A stretch of 50,041 nucleotides of DNA from Actinomadura sp. 6K520 (lineage in GTDB: Bacteria > Actinomycetota > Actinomycetes > Streptosporangiales > Streptosporangiaceae), in contig NZ_SMLC01000042.1 in assembly GCF_004349245.1 (NCBI RefSeq), positions 1 to 50,041 of the forward strand, written 5' to 3'. Below, piece after piece: positions 16,642 to 24,750 of this stretch. Each line of letters begins with the position of its first letter. The first letter of the stretch is position 1. The position numbers were made by a program, and so were the translations under genes. The notes under the pieces were generated by a model. That model saw only the letters and a program-made list of their open reading frames with translations, did no database searches and had not been told where the DNA came from.

Positions 16642-19434
16642 TTACCGGAGGAGGCTCCAGTGACCGCGGGTGACGCCGGGCTCCTGGCCGGTGCCCGGAC
16701 GGATCGCCCGGTACAGCTCGCCCCGGTGGGTCACCAGCGCGCCGGCCCTGTAGGACGTGCCGTCCTCCCAGGTGGGAACGCCGACCGGCGAGATGCGGCT
16801 GGTGCGGCCGTCCGCGGCGCGGGTGCGCGTCAGCGCGTACGCGCCGACCCGCACCGGCCCGCCGTACCGCCGCCAGCGCCGGCCGTCCGTCGAGTACTCG
16901 ACGGCCATGCCCGGGTTACGGACGTTCGCCGACAGCGTCCCGCCGGAGATCCGCGCGCCGGGCGGCGGGATGCGGTAGTTCACCCCCTTGCCGGGCAGCC
17001 CCACCGGCCGGTAGAACGACAGGAGCGGGAACGTCTTCTGCCCGAGCGTGTTGCTGAAGACCTGCCATGCGGCCTCCATCTCGCCCGGTGCCGGGGTGTC
17101 GCGGTTCCAGGCGCGCTCGGCGGCGCCGAGCAGCTTGGGGAACGCCTGGTACTCGCGCAGCTCCGGCGTTTTGCCGTTCTCGCCCCACAGCTGGGCCTCC
17201 AGGCCGAGGATGTTCCCGCGGCCCTCGGGGGTGAGCCGCGTCCAGGACGGGTTCGGTGTGACGGGGTTGCCCCAGCGGTCCTCGACCGCGTTCGCGTACA
17301 CGTCGAACGGCTGGTAGGTGAAGGTGCTCTTCTCGTCCACGTAGGCGGCCCAGTAGTAGCCGGGCTCGTCCGGGTCCTTGTTGTAGGCGAGGTCCATGTA
17401 GAGGTTGGTCGCGTGGGCGAGGATCACCGGCGTGCCCTCGTTGGCGAACCGGTACGCCCAGTCCTCGCGTCCCCAGCCCCATACGTTCTGCCAGGGCAGC
17501 GGGCTGAAGTTCTTGAGGCGGAACGAGTGCGTCGGGTCGGTGATGTCCTCCCACCCGGCGGTCTTGGCCGCGGCCTTCTGCGCGATGCCGTTCCAGCGGG
17601 TGAAGAACATCCGCTTCAGTTCCTCACCCGATCTTCCCGCCGTCTCGGGATCGCGCCGGCACGCGGGCGATCCCGACCACCAGCCCTCCGGCGGACCGGG
17701 CGGCTCGTCGCCGCCCAGGTTGAGGCGCTCGAAGGGGACGCCTGCCCTGGCGTACATCTCCGCCACCTCGGACACGACCTTGTCCAGGAACCTGTAGGTG
17801 CTGTCCAGGCACGGGTTGACGAGGTTGTCGTTGTAGTACTGGACGCTGACGTGCCGGCTGGTGTCGTCCGGATCCAGCAGCCGGTACGTGGAGTCGTGCG
17901 TCCGGCGGTGGCGGTGCTCCATCGACTGGACGGCGGCGCGGGCGTGCGCGGGGAAGTTCAGCTCGGGGACGACCTCGATGTGCCGCTCGGCCGCGTACCG
18001 CAGGATCTCCTCGAACTCCCGGACCGTGTAGAAGCCGCTCCCCTTGCCGACGAAGTTGACCGTGCCCTGCTCGAAGCCCTGGTACGCGGGCCGGTGCCCC
18101 AGGTTGGCCTCCGTCTCGTCACGCGGCTTCCGGGCGATGCCGTCGCCGGGTGCGAGGTCGTTCGCCGACCCCATGCCCTGGTGCAGCGCGGCCTTCTCCC
18201 TCAGGTCGAACTCCCGCTTGGAGCCGTAGCCCGTCAGCTCGGGCAGCCCCGGGATCTGCAGGCGCCAGCCCTCGTCGTTGGTCAGCCCGAAGTGCAGCTT
18301 GTTGAGCTTGGTGAAGCTCATCAGGTCGAGGAACTTCTTGACGGTCGCCACGGTCTCGAAGTGGCGGCCCACGTCGATGTGCAGGCCCCGGTAGCCGAAC
18401 AGCGGCGCGTCGGCGATCTCGGCCCGGGGGACCCGCACCGTGGCCGGGCGCCGGCCGCGCGCCGCCGCCTCGTAACCGCTGGCGGGGACGAGCTGCCGCA
18501 GCGTCTGGATGCCGTACAGCACGCCGGCGCGGTCGGCGCCGGTGATCCGGACGCCCCGGCCGGCCGCGGTGAGCGTGTAGCCCTCCGGGTCGGCCTCGCC
18601 GTCGCGGTCGACGTCGAGATCCGGGTCGACGCGCAGGGAGATCGGCGCGCCCCGTCCGCCGGCGACGTCGCGCAGCGCGGAGCGCAGGTAGCGCTCCTCC
18701 CCGCGCAGCGAGCGCGGTGCCGAGACGGCGGAGCCGCCGCCGATCGCGACCGTGCCGCCGGACGCGGCCGCCGACAGCGGCTGCGGGACGAGGCTCTGCC
18801 GCAGCGTGAGGTCCGTCTTCGGGGCGGTGTTCCCGGCGTACCGGGTCGCGGCCGACTCCACCGGGCGGTTGTCGCCGGAGAACGCGGTCGTCTGCTTCGG
18901 GTCCGCCGGGTCGAGGAGCGACCTGGCCGGCACCCATTCCGGCCTGCCGCCGCCGAAGGCGATCGTCCAGCCGGCGGGGGCGTCGGACTTGTGCACGGCC
19001 CACAGCTCGATGTCGATGTCGACCGCCCGGCGCTCGCCCGGGGCGACGGCCCGGAAGCCGTCCACCGGCCGGAGCGTGTAGAGGTCGCCGCTCTGCGCCG
19101 CGTCCGCGCGGGCCACGGCCAGGCCCTGGGCGGCGAGCCGCCCGCGGGCGGTCTCGCCCGTCTCGCCCGCGAGGACGGCGGCGGGCTGCCGGACGGAGTT
19201 GAAGTACAGGGCCCACCCGCCGGCGAGGGCGCAGCGGGGGTCGCGGTTGTCGACGGTCAGCCGCGCGAGGTGGTACTGCGCGTCGGTGACGGTGTGGTCG
19301 ACCGGCTGGTAGGTCAGCAGGAGGTCGCGGGCGTCGGGATGGCAGGCCGCCGACGCCGCGCCCGCCGGGACCACCACCGCGAGGGCGGCGGTGAGCGCGG
19401 CGGCCGCCGGCACGGCCAGGTGTCTGTTCGACAT
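16642..19434 (-). CDS. Secreted beta-N-acetylhexosaminidase (GH20) with chitin-binding module
   Basis: 930 residues. It removes terminal N-acetylglucosamine from chitin oligomers outside the cell. Residues 1-29 are a Sec signal peptide with an ASA cleavage site before ACHP. Then come a chitobiase N-terminal carbohydrate-binding domain (about 30-190), a GH20b domain (about 210-330) and the GH20 barrel (about 345-770). The catalytic Asp576-Glu577 pair lies in LGGDEPP. A chitobiase-type Ig-like domain follows (about 800-880), and the last 45 residues (TWEDGTSYRAGALVTHRG) are a CBM5/12 chitin-binding module. Large size fits chitobiases. The start lies immediately beside a TAGGA-N5-TCCTA dyad with no clear ribosome site, suggesting an almost leaderless, regulated mRNA. 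Confidence 0.95.
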   Translation of the reverse strand: MSNRHLAVPAAAALTAALAVVVPAGAASAACHPDARDLLLTYQPVDHTVTDAQYHLARLTVDNRDPRCALAGGWALYFNSVRQPAAVLAGETGETARGRLAAQGLAVARADAAQSGDLYTLRPVDGFRAVAPGERRAVDIDIELWAVHKSDAPAGWTIAFGGGRPEWVPARSLLDPADPKQTTAFSGDNRPVESAATRYAGNTAPKTDLTLRQSLVPQPLSAAASGGTVAIGGGSAVSAPRSLRGEERYLRSALRDVAGGRGAPISLRVDPDLDVDRDGEADPEGYTLTAAGRGVRITGADRAGVLYGIQTLRQLVPASGYEAAARGRRPATVRVPRAEIADAPLFGYRGLHIDVGRHFETVATVKKFLDLMSFTKLNKLHFGLTNDEGWRLQIPGLPELTGYGSKREFDLREKAALHQGMGSANDLAPGDGIARKPRDETEANLGHRPAYQGFEQGTVNFVGKGSGFYTVREFEEILRYAAERHIEVVPELNFPAHARAAVQSMEHRHRRTHDSTYRLLDPDDTSRHVSVQYYNDNLVNPCLDSTYRFLDKVVSEVAEMYARAGVPFERLNLGGDEPPGPPEGWWSGSPACRRDPETAGRSGEELKRMFFTRWNGIAQKAAAKTAGWEDITDPTHSFRLKNFSPLPWQNVWGWGREDWAYRFANEGTPVILAHATNLYMDLAYNKDPDEPGYYWAAYVDEKSTFTYQPFDVYANAVEDRWGNPVTPNPSWTRLTPEGRGNILGLEAQLWGENGKTPELREYQAFPKLLGAAERAWNRDTPAPGEMEAAWQVFSNTLGQKTFPLLSFYRPVGLPGKGVNYRIPPPGARISGGTLSANVRNPGMAVEYSTDGRRWRRYGGPVRVGAYALTRTRAADGRTSRISPVGVPTWEDGTSYRAGALVTHRGELYRAIRPGTGQEPGVTRGHWSLLR

Positions 19435-19437
19435 AAA

Positions 19438-19452
19438 TAGGAAAGTATCCTA
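19438..19452 (-). promoter_or_regulatory. Operator/-10 element at the hexosaminidase start
   Basis: TAGGA-AAGTA-TCCTA is a 5-bp-arm dyad 4 bases upstream of the ATG. On the coding strand TAGGAT (19452-19447) reads as a good -10 box, so the putative operator covers the core promoter. Surrounding bases are unusually AT-rich. It does not match the DasR consensus. Confidence 0.5.
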
Positions 19453-19558
19453 ATAATTTGCCGCGGTCCCGCGCCCGAACCGGCCACCGCCGAAGCCGCA
19501 GGCGGCGCCGCCCGGCCGCCTCCGGACACCCGGGCGATCTTGACAGGCGGCGCCCGTG

Positions 19559-19593
19559 CCGCGATCCTCCCGCGGGGCGCGGGAGGATCGCGG
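19559..19593 (-). terminator. Terminator of the ACAD10/11-like gene
   Basis: CCGCGATCCTCCCGC (19559-19573) pairs exactly with 19579-19593 around GGGGC. It directly abuts the stop codon at 19594. Confidence 0.88.
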
Positions 19594-20802
19594 TCAGCGC
19601 AGGCCGAACTCCCAGTTGCCGCCCTTGCCGTACTCCTTCAGGATGCGCCGCGCGGTCGTCGTCACGTGCACCTCGTCCGGGCCGTCGAAGATCCGGCCCG
19701 CACGGGCGTGCCGGAACATGTGGCCGAGGGGCGTGTCGTCGGTGAGGCCCTCCGCCCCGTGCACCTGGACGGCCCGGTCGACGACGTTGTTCAGCATCCG
19801 CGCCGCCACCACCTTGACGACCCCGATCTCCACCCGCGCCTCGGCCCCGAGGCCGTGCCCACCGGAGTCGATCTTGTGCGCGGCCTGCAGCGTGAGCAGC
19901 CTGGCCGACTGGATCTCGGCGTAGGAGTCGAACACGTGCAGCTGGAGCAGCTGCTTCTTGTACAGCGGCTCCCCGAACGCGGTCCGCTCGTGCAGCCGCG
20001 CGCACATCAGGTCGAACGCCCGCTGCGCCTGCCCGAGGAACCGCATGCAGTGGAAGATGCGGCCCGGCCCCAGCCGCTCCTGCGCGATCACGAACCCGTG
20101 CCCGCGCGGCCCCAGCAGGTTGCCCTCCGGGACGCGCACCTCGTCGTACACCACCTCGCAGTGCCCCCCGTCCAGCCCCAGGACGGGCGTGTCGCGCACG
20201 ATCGTGTACCCGGGGGTGTCGGTCGGCACCAGGATCATGCTGAACGAGAGGTAGGGGGAGGTGCCCTCCGGTTCCGTCCGGCACATCACGGTCGTGTACG
20301 CCGCCCTGTTGGCGAACGTCGTGAACCACTTGCGACCCCGGATGACCCACTCCCCGTCCTCCAGGGTCGCGGTGGTGGTCAGCTGCGTCGGGTCCGATCC
20401 GGAGATCCCCGGCTCGGTCATCGCGAAGCTCGGGTTGATCTCCGCCCGGACGAGCGGCTCCAGGAAGCGCTCGCGCTGCTCCGCGCCCGCGTGCCGGTGC
20501 AGCATCAGCGAGTCCTGCAGCGTGTAGGTCCCGAGCGCGAGCTGCCCGAACTCGCTGCGTCCCTGCACCTCGTTGACGTAGACGTAGTCGAGGAACGGCA
20601 GCCCGCCCCCGCCGAGCTCCCTCGGATGGCCGAGCGCCCACAGGCCCTCGGCCTTGGCCTCGCGCTGCAGGTCGGCGACCAGGGCGGCCGCCTCGTCGCC
20701 GCCGCGTCGCAGCACCGGCTCGGCGGGCTCGACGCGCTCGGTCATGAAGGCGTGCACGGCGTCGCGCACCGGCCGGACGGACGCCGGGATGTCAAAGGCC
20801 AT
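19594..20802 (-). CDS. Acyl-CoA dehydrogenase, ACAD10/11-like
   Basis: 402 residues; ATG 20802 is preceded by GGAGG. The N-terminal helical domain is followed by FAMTEPGISGSDPTQ and RGRKWFTTFA of the FAD-binding beta domain, and then RTAFGEPLYKKQLLQ and VQVHGAEGLTDDTPL of the C-domain. At the position of the usual catalytic Glu (EGT) this protein has Asp in RIFDGPDEVHV, the pattern of the ACAD10/ACAD11 type, which in animals acts on long or branched acyl-CoAs. The bacterial substrate is unknown. It is a single gene between its own terminator and a 13-bp dyad (AGAAT-CGC-ATTCT) at 20824-20836. Confidence 0.92.
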   Translation of the reverse strand: MAFDIPASVRPVRDAVHAFMTERVEPAEPVLRRGGDEAAALVADLQREAKAEGLWALGHPRELGGGGLPFLDYVYVNEVQGRSEFGQLALGTYTLQDSLMLHRHAGAEQRERFLEPLVRAEINPSFAMTEPGISGSDPTQLTTTATLEDGEWVIRGRKWFTTFANRAAYTTVMCRTEPEGTSPYLSFSMILVPTDTPGYTIVRDTPVLGLDGGHCEVVYDEVRVPEGNLLGPRGHGFVIAQERLGPGRIFHCMRFLGQAQRAFDLMCARLHERTAFGEPLYKKQLLQLHVFDSYAEIQSARLLTLQAAHKIDSGGHGLGAEARVEIGVVKVVAARMLNNVVDRAVQVHGAEGLTDDTPLGHMFRHARAGRIFDGPDEVHVTTTARRILKEYGKGGNWEFGLR

Positions 20803-20823
20803 GGGATCCCCTCCAGGATGACT

Positions 20824-20836
20824 AGAATCGCATTCT
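20824..20836 (-). promoter_or_regulatory. 13-bp dyad upstream of ACAD10/11-like gene
   Basis: AGAAT-CGC-ATTCT is a perfect inverted repeat 22 bases upstream of the start at 20802. It stands out in GC-rich DNA and is a candidate operator. The arms resemble KstR-type AGAAC/GTTCT half-sites but spacing and bases differ, so no regulator is assigned. Confidence 0.45.
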
Positions 20837-20902
20837 GTCGTGGAACGGGCGGCGGCGCGACGGGCTCCCGGTCCGCCCGGGGAACCTGGTACCCTCGGCG
20901 CC

Positions 20903-20941
20903 ATGCGAACCGCAGCCTCCCGGTGGTGGTGGCGCCGCTGA
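20903..20941 (+). CDS. trpL: trp leader peptide MRTAASRWWWRR
   Basis: A 12-codon reading frame (ATG 20903, stop TGA 20939-20941) encodes three consecutive Trp residues at positions 8-10, followed by two Arg and stop. It lies 112 bases before trpEG. TACCCT at 20890-20895 ends 7 bases before the ATG, so the leader transcript probably begins at or next to the start codon. Ribosome stalling at the Trp codons when charged tRNA-Trp is scarce would change folding of the downstream hairpins. Streptomyces trp genes have similar short leaders with tandem Trp codons. Confidence 0.85.
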   Translation: MRTAASRWWWRR

Positions 20942-21000
20942 GGCGGCGCCGGTTCGTGCACGTGCAGACCAAGGCGACCGCCCTCACCCGGCGGTCGTTT
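20931..21000 (+). terminator. trp attenuator hairpins
   Basis: Hairpin 1: GGCGCCGC (20931-20938) pairs with GCGGCGCC (20943-20950), overlapping the last Trp codon, the Arg codons and the stop. Hairpin 2: CGACCGCC (20975-20982) pairs with GGCGGTCG (20990-20997), 7-base loop, followed by TTT, and is the likely attenuation terminator. A stalled ribosome on the Trp codons would disrupt hairpin 1, but I did not compute the alternative antiterminator pairing. Confidence 0.7.
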
Positions 21001-21052
21001 CGCGTGTTCGCCGCCTGGGGTGCAGGGCCCGGAAAATCGAGGGGCCACCGCG

Positions 21053-23227
21053 GTGGAAACCGTCTCACAGCAGCCGCCGACCGGCGGGTTCGTCACGGCC
21101 GGGGGAGTGCGGGTCACCCGTACCGCGACACCGGTCGACCCGGAGCGCAAGTCCGATGTGCTGAACGCGCTCGTCGCCGCCGTAGGTGAGCGGCGCGGCG
21201 GCGTCCTCAGCTCCGGCATGGAGTACCCGGGCCGGTACAGCCGCTGGCACATGGCCTACATCGACCCCTGCCTGGAGATCGTCGCCCGCGGCAGGGCCGT
21301 CGAGGTGCGGGCCCTGAACGGGCGCGGCCGCGTCGTCCTGCCCGCGCTCGCCGCCGTCCTGCGCGGCACCGGCGAGGTGCGGGCGGACGGGCCGGACCTG
21401 TTCGAGGTGTTCATCCCGCCCGCGGACGGGTTCTTCCCCGAGGAGGAGCGCAGCCGCCGGCCGACCGTCTTCACCGCCCTGCGCGCCGTCGTCGACCTGT
21501 TCCGCTGCGACGACCCCCACCTCGGCCTGTACGGGGCGTTCGGGTACGACCTGTCGCTCCAGTTCGAGCCGCTGCGGACGCGGACCGAGCGGCCCGCCGA
21601 CCAGCGCGACCTCGTGCTGCACCTGGCGGACGAGATGATCGTCGTCGACCGCAAGCGGGAGACCTCGCACCGGATCTCCTACGAGTTCGAGGTCGGCGGC
21701 ACCGGCACCGCGGGCCTGCCGCGCCGCACCGAGCCGACGCCCGCGCCGCCGGCCGGGCCGGAGCTTCCCCCGCAGCCCGTCCCCGGCGCGTATGCGCGGA
21801 TGGTGCGGGACGCCAAGGAGAAGTTCGTCCGCGGCGACCTGTTCGAGGTGACGCCCGGCCACGCCATGTACGCGCGCTGCGACGCGCCCGCCGCGTTCTT
21901 CGAGCGGCTCCGGGAGACCAACCCCGCGCCGTACGAATTCCTGTTCAACCTCGGCGGCGGCGAGTACCTCGTCGGCGCGTCGCCGGAGATGTTCGTGCGG
22001 GTCACCGGCGACCGGGTCGAGACGTGCCCGATCGCCGGGACGATCAGGCGCGGCGCCGACGCGCTGGAGGACGCCGAGCAGATCCGCACGATCCTGTCGT
22101 CCGCCAAGGACGAGTCCGAGCTGACCATGTGCACCGACGTGGACCGCAACGACAAGTCGCGGATCTGCGTGCCGGGCAGCGTGCGCGTCCTCGGCCGCCG
22201 GCAGATCGAGCTGTACTCCCGGCTGATCCACACCGTCGACCACATCGAGGGGCGGCTGCGCCCCGGGTTCGACGCCCTCGACGCGTTCCTCACCCACATG
22301 TGGGCGGTCACCGTCACCGGCGCGCCCAAGGCGTGGGCGATGCAGTTCATCGAGGACCACGAGGACTCGCCCCGCCGCTGGTACGGCGGCGCCGTCGGGT
22401 TCGTCGGGTTCGACGGGTCGATGAACACCGGCCTGACGCTGCGCACCGCGCAGATCAGCGGCGGCGTCGCCACCGTCCGGGCCGGGGCGACGCTGCTGTA
22501 CGACTCCGACCCCGACGAGGAGGAGCGCGAGACGCACCTCAAGGCGAGCGCACTGCTGGGCGCGCTCACCGCGGCCCAGCGGGACGCCGGGCCCGCCCCG
22601 CAGGAGGGGGCGCCGGCGGCGGCGTCGGCCGGAGCGGGCGACGGCCGCACGGTGCTGATCGTCGACTACGAGGACTCGTTCGTGAACACCCTGGCCGACT
22701 ACTTCCGCCAGCAGGGCGCCGCCGTGACCACGCTCAGGCACGGGTTCCCGGTGCGGATGCTGGACGAGTACGCGCCCGACCTCGTCGTGCTGTCGCCCGG
22801 CCCCGGCCGTCCCGAGGACTTCAACGCCCACGCCCTCCTCGACGCCCTGGACGAGCGCGGCCTCCCGGTCTTCGGCGTCTGCCTCGGCCTCCAGGCGATG
22901 GTCGAGCACGCGGGCGGCGAGCTGGCGCTGCTGCCCGAGCCGGCCCACGGCAAGCCCGGCCAGGTGAAGGTGGCCGGCGGGGAGCTGTTCGCGGGGCTCC
23001 CGGACGAGTTCACCGCCGCCCGCTACCACTCGCTGCACGCCACGCCCGACCGGGTGAAGGGCTTCCAGGTGACCGCGCTGACCGGGGACGTCGTGATGGC
23101 GGTCGAGGACCCCGCGCGGCGGCGCTGGGCGGTCCAGTTCCACCCGGAGTCCATCCTCACCGCGGCGGGCGGGGCCGGGCACCGGATCGTCGCGAACGTG
23201 CTGGAGCTGAGCCGTTCCCAGAGTTGA
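21053..23227 (+). CDS. trpEG: Fused anthranilate synthase, TrpE-TrpG
   Basis: 724 residues from GTG 21053. It converts chorismate and glutamine to anthranilate, the first step of tryptophan synthesis. Residues about 1-515 are the chorismate-binding synthase with APYEFLFNLGG, ASPEMFVR, CPIAGTIRRG and VTGAPKAWAM. After an Ala/Pro linker (about 515-538), residues 540-724 form the glutamine amidotransferase with nucleophile Cys610 (FGVCLGLQ) and His697-x-Glu699 (FHPES). This fused form is known from rhizobia and some actinomycetes. SSGMEYPGRYSRW near residue 48 corresponds to the feedback-sensitive N-terminal region. Upstream Trp leader and hairpins indicate attenuation, which argues for a primary-metabolism role rather than phenazine-type synthesis. 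Confidence 0.95.
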   Translation: METVSQQPPTGGFVTAGGVRVTRTATPVDPERKSDVLNALVAAVGERRGGVLSSGMEYPGRYSRWHMAYIDPCLEIVARGRAVEVRALNGRGRVVLPALAAVLRGTGEVRADGPDLFEVFIPPADGFFPEEERSRRPTVFTALRAVVDLFRCDDPHLGLYGAFGYDLSLQFEPLRTRTERPADQRDLVLHLADEMIVVDRKRETSHRISYEFEVGGTGTAGLPRRTEPTPAPPAGPELPPQPVPGAYARMVRDAKEKFVRGDLFEVTPGHAMYARCDAPAAFFERLRETNPAPYEFLFNLGGGEYLVGASPEMFVRVTGDRVETCPIAGTIRRGADALEDAEQIRTILSSAKDESELTMCTDVDRNDKSRICVPGSVRVLGRRQIELYSRLIHTVDHIEGRLRPGFDALDAFLTHMWAVTVTGAPKAWAMQFIEDHEDSPRRWYGGAVGFVGFDGSMNTGLTLRTAQISGGVATVRAGATLLYDSDPDEEERETHLKASALLGALTAAQRDAGPAPQEGAPAAASAGAGDGRTVLIVDYEDSFVNTLADYFRQQGAAVTTLRHGFPVRMLDEYAPDLVVLSPGPGRPEDFNAHALLDALDERGLPVFGVCLGLQAMVEHAGGELALLPEPAHGKPGQVKVAGGELFAGLPDEFTAARYHSLHATPDRVKGFQVTALTGDVVMAVEDPARRRWAVQFHPESILTAAGGAGHRIVANVLELSRSQS

Positions 23228-23251
23228 ACCGGTCGTGGAGTTGAACCGGTC
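23221..23251. repeat. 14-bp direct repeat at the trpEG 3' end
   Basis: GAGTTGAACCGGTC occurs at 23221-23234 and 23238-23251. The first copy contains the trpEG stop codon. The second would supply another in-register AGTTGA-like end; it looks like a small tandem duplication. Confidence 0.75.
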
Positions 23252-23374
23252 CTAGTCCTGAAGCAGGAGATCGGCAGGCCCGAAATGGTCCTGAGGTCGC
23301 TGTCGCGGGACCGTGGAAACCCGGAAGACTTGGTGACCGGCCACCGCGCCGCCTCCGGGTGACGCGGGTGATCG

Positions 23375-23422
23375 CCGTTATCCCGGCGGAGGGGGAGGAG
23401 ACTCCCCCTCCGCCCATAACGG
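23375..23422. terminator. Long two-part hairpin after trpEG
   Basis: The outer arms CCGTTAT (23375-23381) and ATAACGG (23416-23422) flank an inner 13-bp perfect stem GGCGGAGGGGGAG / CTCCCCCTCCGCC (23385-23397, 23402-23414) with a GAGA loop. It stands 150 bases after trpEG and before the small membrane protein gene. It may terminate trpEG, though it lacks a T tract. Confidence 0.6.
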
Positions 23423-23500
23423 ATGGTCCGTAACAGGAAATATGGACATCCGTGGCACGAATCCGGTTTTGTCGTGTATCTACCGGGGATCTCGGGTGCC

Positions 23501-23647
23501 ATGATGACAATTCTGTGGCTCATCGCCGTCGTCCTGGTGATCGCCGGGATCTACGTGATCGTCGCCCGCCGCGACCTGCTCTGGGGCATCGTCCTCATCG
23601 TCGTCGGGCTCCTCGTCGGCCCCGGTGGGGTCAGCATCTTCACCTGA
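23501..23647 (+). CDS. Small GPGG-motif membrane protein
   Basis: 48 residues from the first of two adjacent ATG codons (23501 and 23504). Two hydrophobic helices (about 2-19 and 27-43) are joined by a short basic turn (ARRDLLW). The protein ends LLVGPGGVSIFT, the motif that names the actinobacterial GPGG small membrane proteins. Function is unknown. A longer in-frame reading from 23423 adds a stretch without family resemblance and is not favoured. No clear ribosome site is seen before either ATG. Confidence 0.7.
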   Translation: MMTILWLIAVVLVIAGIYVIVARRDLLWGIVLIVVGLLVGPGGVSIFT

Positions 23648-23676
23648 CGGGGAAACCCGGCCGGGGGACGCGGAAC

Positions 23677-23696
23677 CCTGACGTGACCTGTCAGGT
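23677..23696 (+). promoter_or_regulatory. Dyad operator before SDR gene
   Basis: CCTGAC (23677-23682) and GTCAGG (23690-23695) form an inverted repeat. The smaller perfect dyad ACCTG-T-CAGGT lies within (23686-23696). A weak -10, GAGCAT, ends 7 bases before the ATG at 23718, putting the dyad in the -35 zone. The regulator type is not known. Confidence 0.45.
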
Positions 23697-23717
23697 TTCG
23701 GTGCGAGCATCGTCCCC

Positions 23718-24635
23718 ATGAGCCGTGCACTGAGAGGAAAGACCGCCCTGGTCGCCGGGGGAACGCGGGGCGCGGGCCGCGGCATCGCCGTGGAGCTCGG
23801 CGCCGCGGGGGCGACCGTGTACGTGACGGGACGGTCCACCCGGTCGAGCCGATCGGAGATGGACCGTCCCGAGACCATAGAGGAGACCGCGGAACGGGTG
23901 ACGGCCGCGGGCGGCGAGGGCATCGCCGTCCGGGTCGACCACCTCGACCCCGGGCAGGTCGACGCCCTCGTCCGCCGCATCGACGAGGAACAGGGGCGGC
24001 TGGACGTCCTGGTCAACGACATCTGGGGCGCCGACCACCTGTTCGAGTTCGGCAAGCCGCTGTGGGAGCAGTCCCTGGAGAACGGGCTGCGGCTGCTGCG
24101 GCTCGCCATCGAGACCCACGCCATCACCAGCCACCGCGCGCTGCCGCTGCTGATCCGCGAACCCGGCGGACTGGTGATCGAGATGACCGACGGCACCGCC
24201 GAGTACAACGCCCGGTACCGCAAGGACGTCGGCTACTTCTACGACCTCGCCAAGAGCGCCGTGCTCCGGATGGCGCTCGCCCAGTCGGAGGAGATCGCCG
24301 GGTACGGCGGCACCGCCCTGGCGCTGACGCCGGGCTGGCTGCGCTCGGAGGCGATGCTCGACCACTTCGGGGTCACCGAGGAGAACTGGCTCGACGCCGC
24401 CAAGGAGGTCCCGAACTTCGCGATCTCCGAGTCCCCGGTGTTCGTGGGCCGCGCCGCCGCCGCGCTCGCCGCCGACCCGGACCGGGCGCGCTGGAACGGC
24501 GCCTCGCTGTCCAGCGGCGGGCTCGCCAAGGTCTACGGGTTCACCGACGCCGACGGCAGCAGTCCCGACGCCTGGCGCTACATCACCGAGGTGGTGGACG
24601 CCGGACGTCCCGCCGACGTCACCGGATACCGCTGA
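23718..24635 (+). CDS. Short-chain dehydrogenase/reductase (DHRS1-like)
   Basis: 305 residues, longer than classical SDRs (about 250). The cofactor motif A-G-G-T-R-G-A-G-R-G-I lies near residues 13-23, and YVTGRST suggests NADP preference. The active-site Tyr175-x3-Lys179 (YDLAK) is present, with the catalytic Ser position occupied near MTDGT. The insert after the first strand and the C-terminal GLAKVYGFTDADG segment resemble DHRS1-type SDRs. Substrate unknown. It has its own candidate operator and terminator, so it is probably monocistronic. Confidence 0.88.
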   Translation: MSRALRGKTALVAGGTRGAGRGIAVELGAAGATVYVTGRSTRSSRSEMDRPETIEETAERVTAAGGEGIAVRVDHLDPGQVDALVRRIDEEQGRLDVLVNDIWGADHLFEFGKPLWEQSLENGLRLLRLAIETHAITSHRALPLLIREPGGLVIEMTDGTAEYNARYRKDVGYFYDLAKSAVLRMALAQSEEIAGYGGTALALTPGWLRSEAMLDHFGVTEENWLDAAKEVPNFAISESPVFVGRAAAALAADPDRARWNGASLSSGGLAKVYGFTDADGSSPDAWRYITEVVDAGRPADVTGYR

Positions 24636-24648
24636 CCGACCGCCGCCC

Positions 24649-24687
24649 GCGAGGCCGCAGGCGATCCCGGATCGCCTGCGGCCTCGC
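24649..24687 (+). terminator. Terminator of the SDR gene
   Basis: GCGAGGCCGCAGGCGATC (24649-24666) pairs with 24670-24687 around a 3-base loop, 13 bases after the stop codon. Confidence 0.88.
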
Positions 24688-24750
24688 CCGTTGCGCCGGT
24701 TTGAACGAAATCTGCCCGGATATGGCGGCGGGCAGACGGAAGGAGGAGCC

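Noticed and set aside
19438..19452. DasR site before the hexosaminidase
   Set aside because: The dyad TAGGA-N5-TCCTA does not match the known DasR pattern of an ACTGGTCTAGACCA type.
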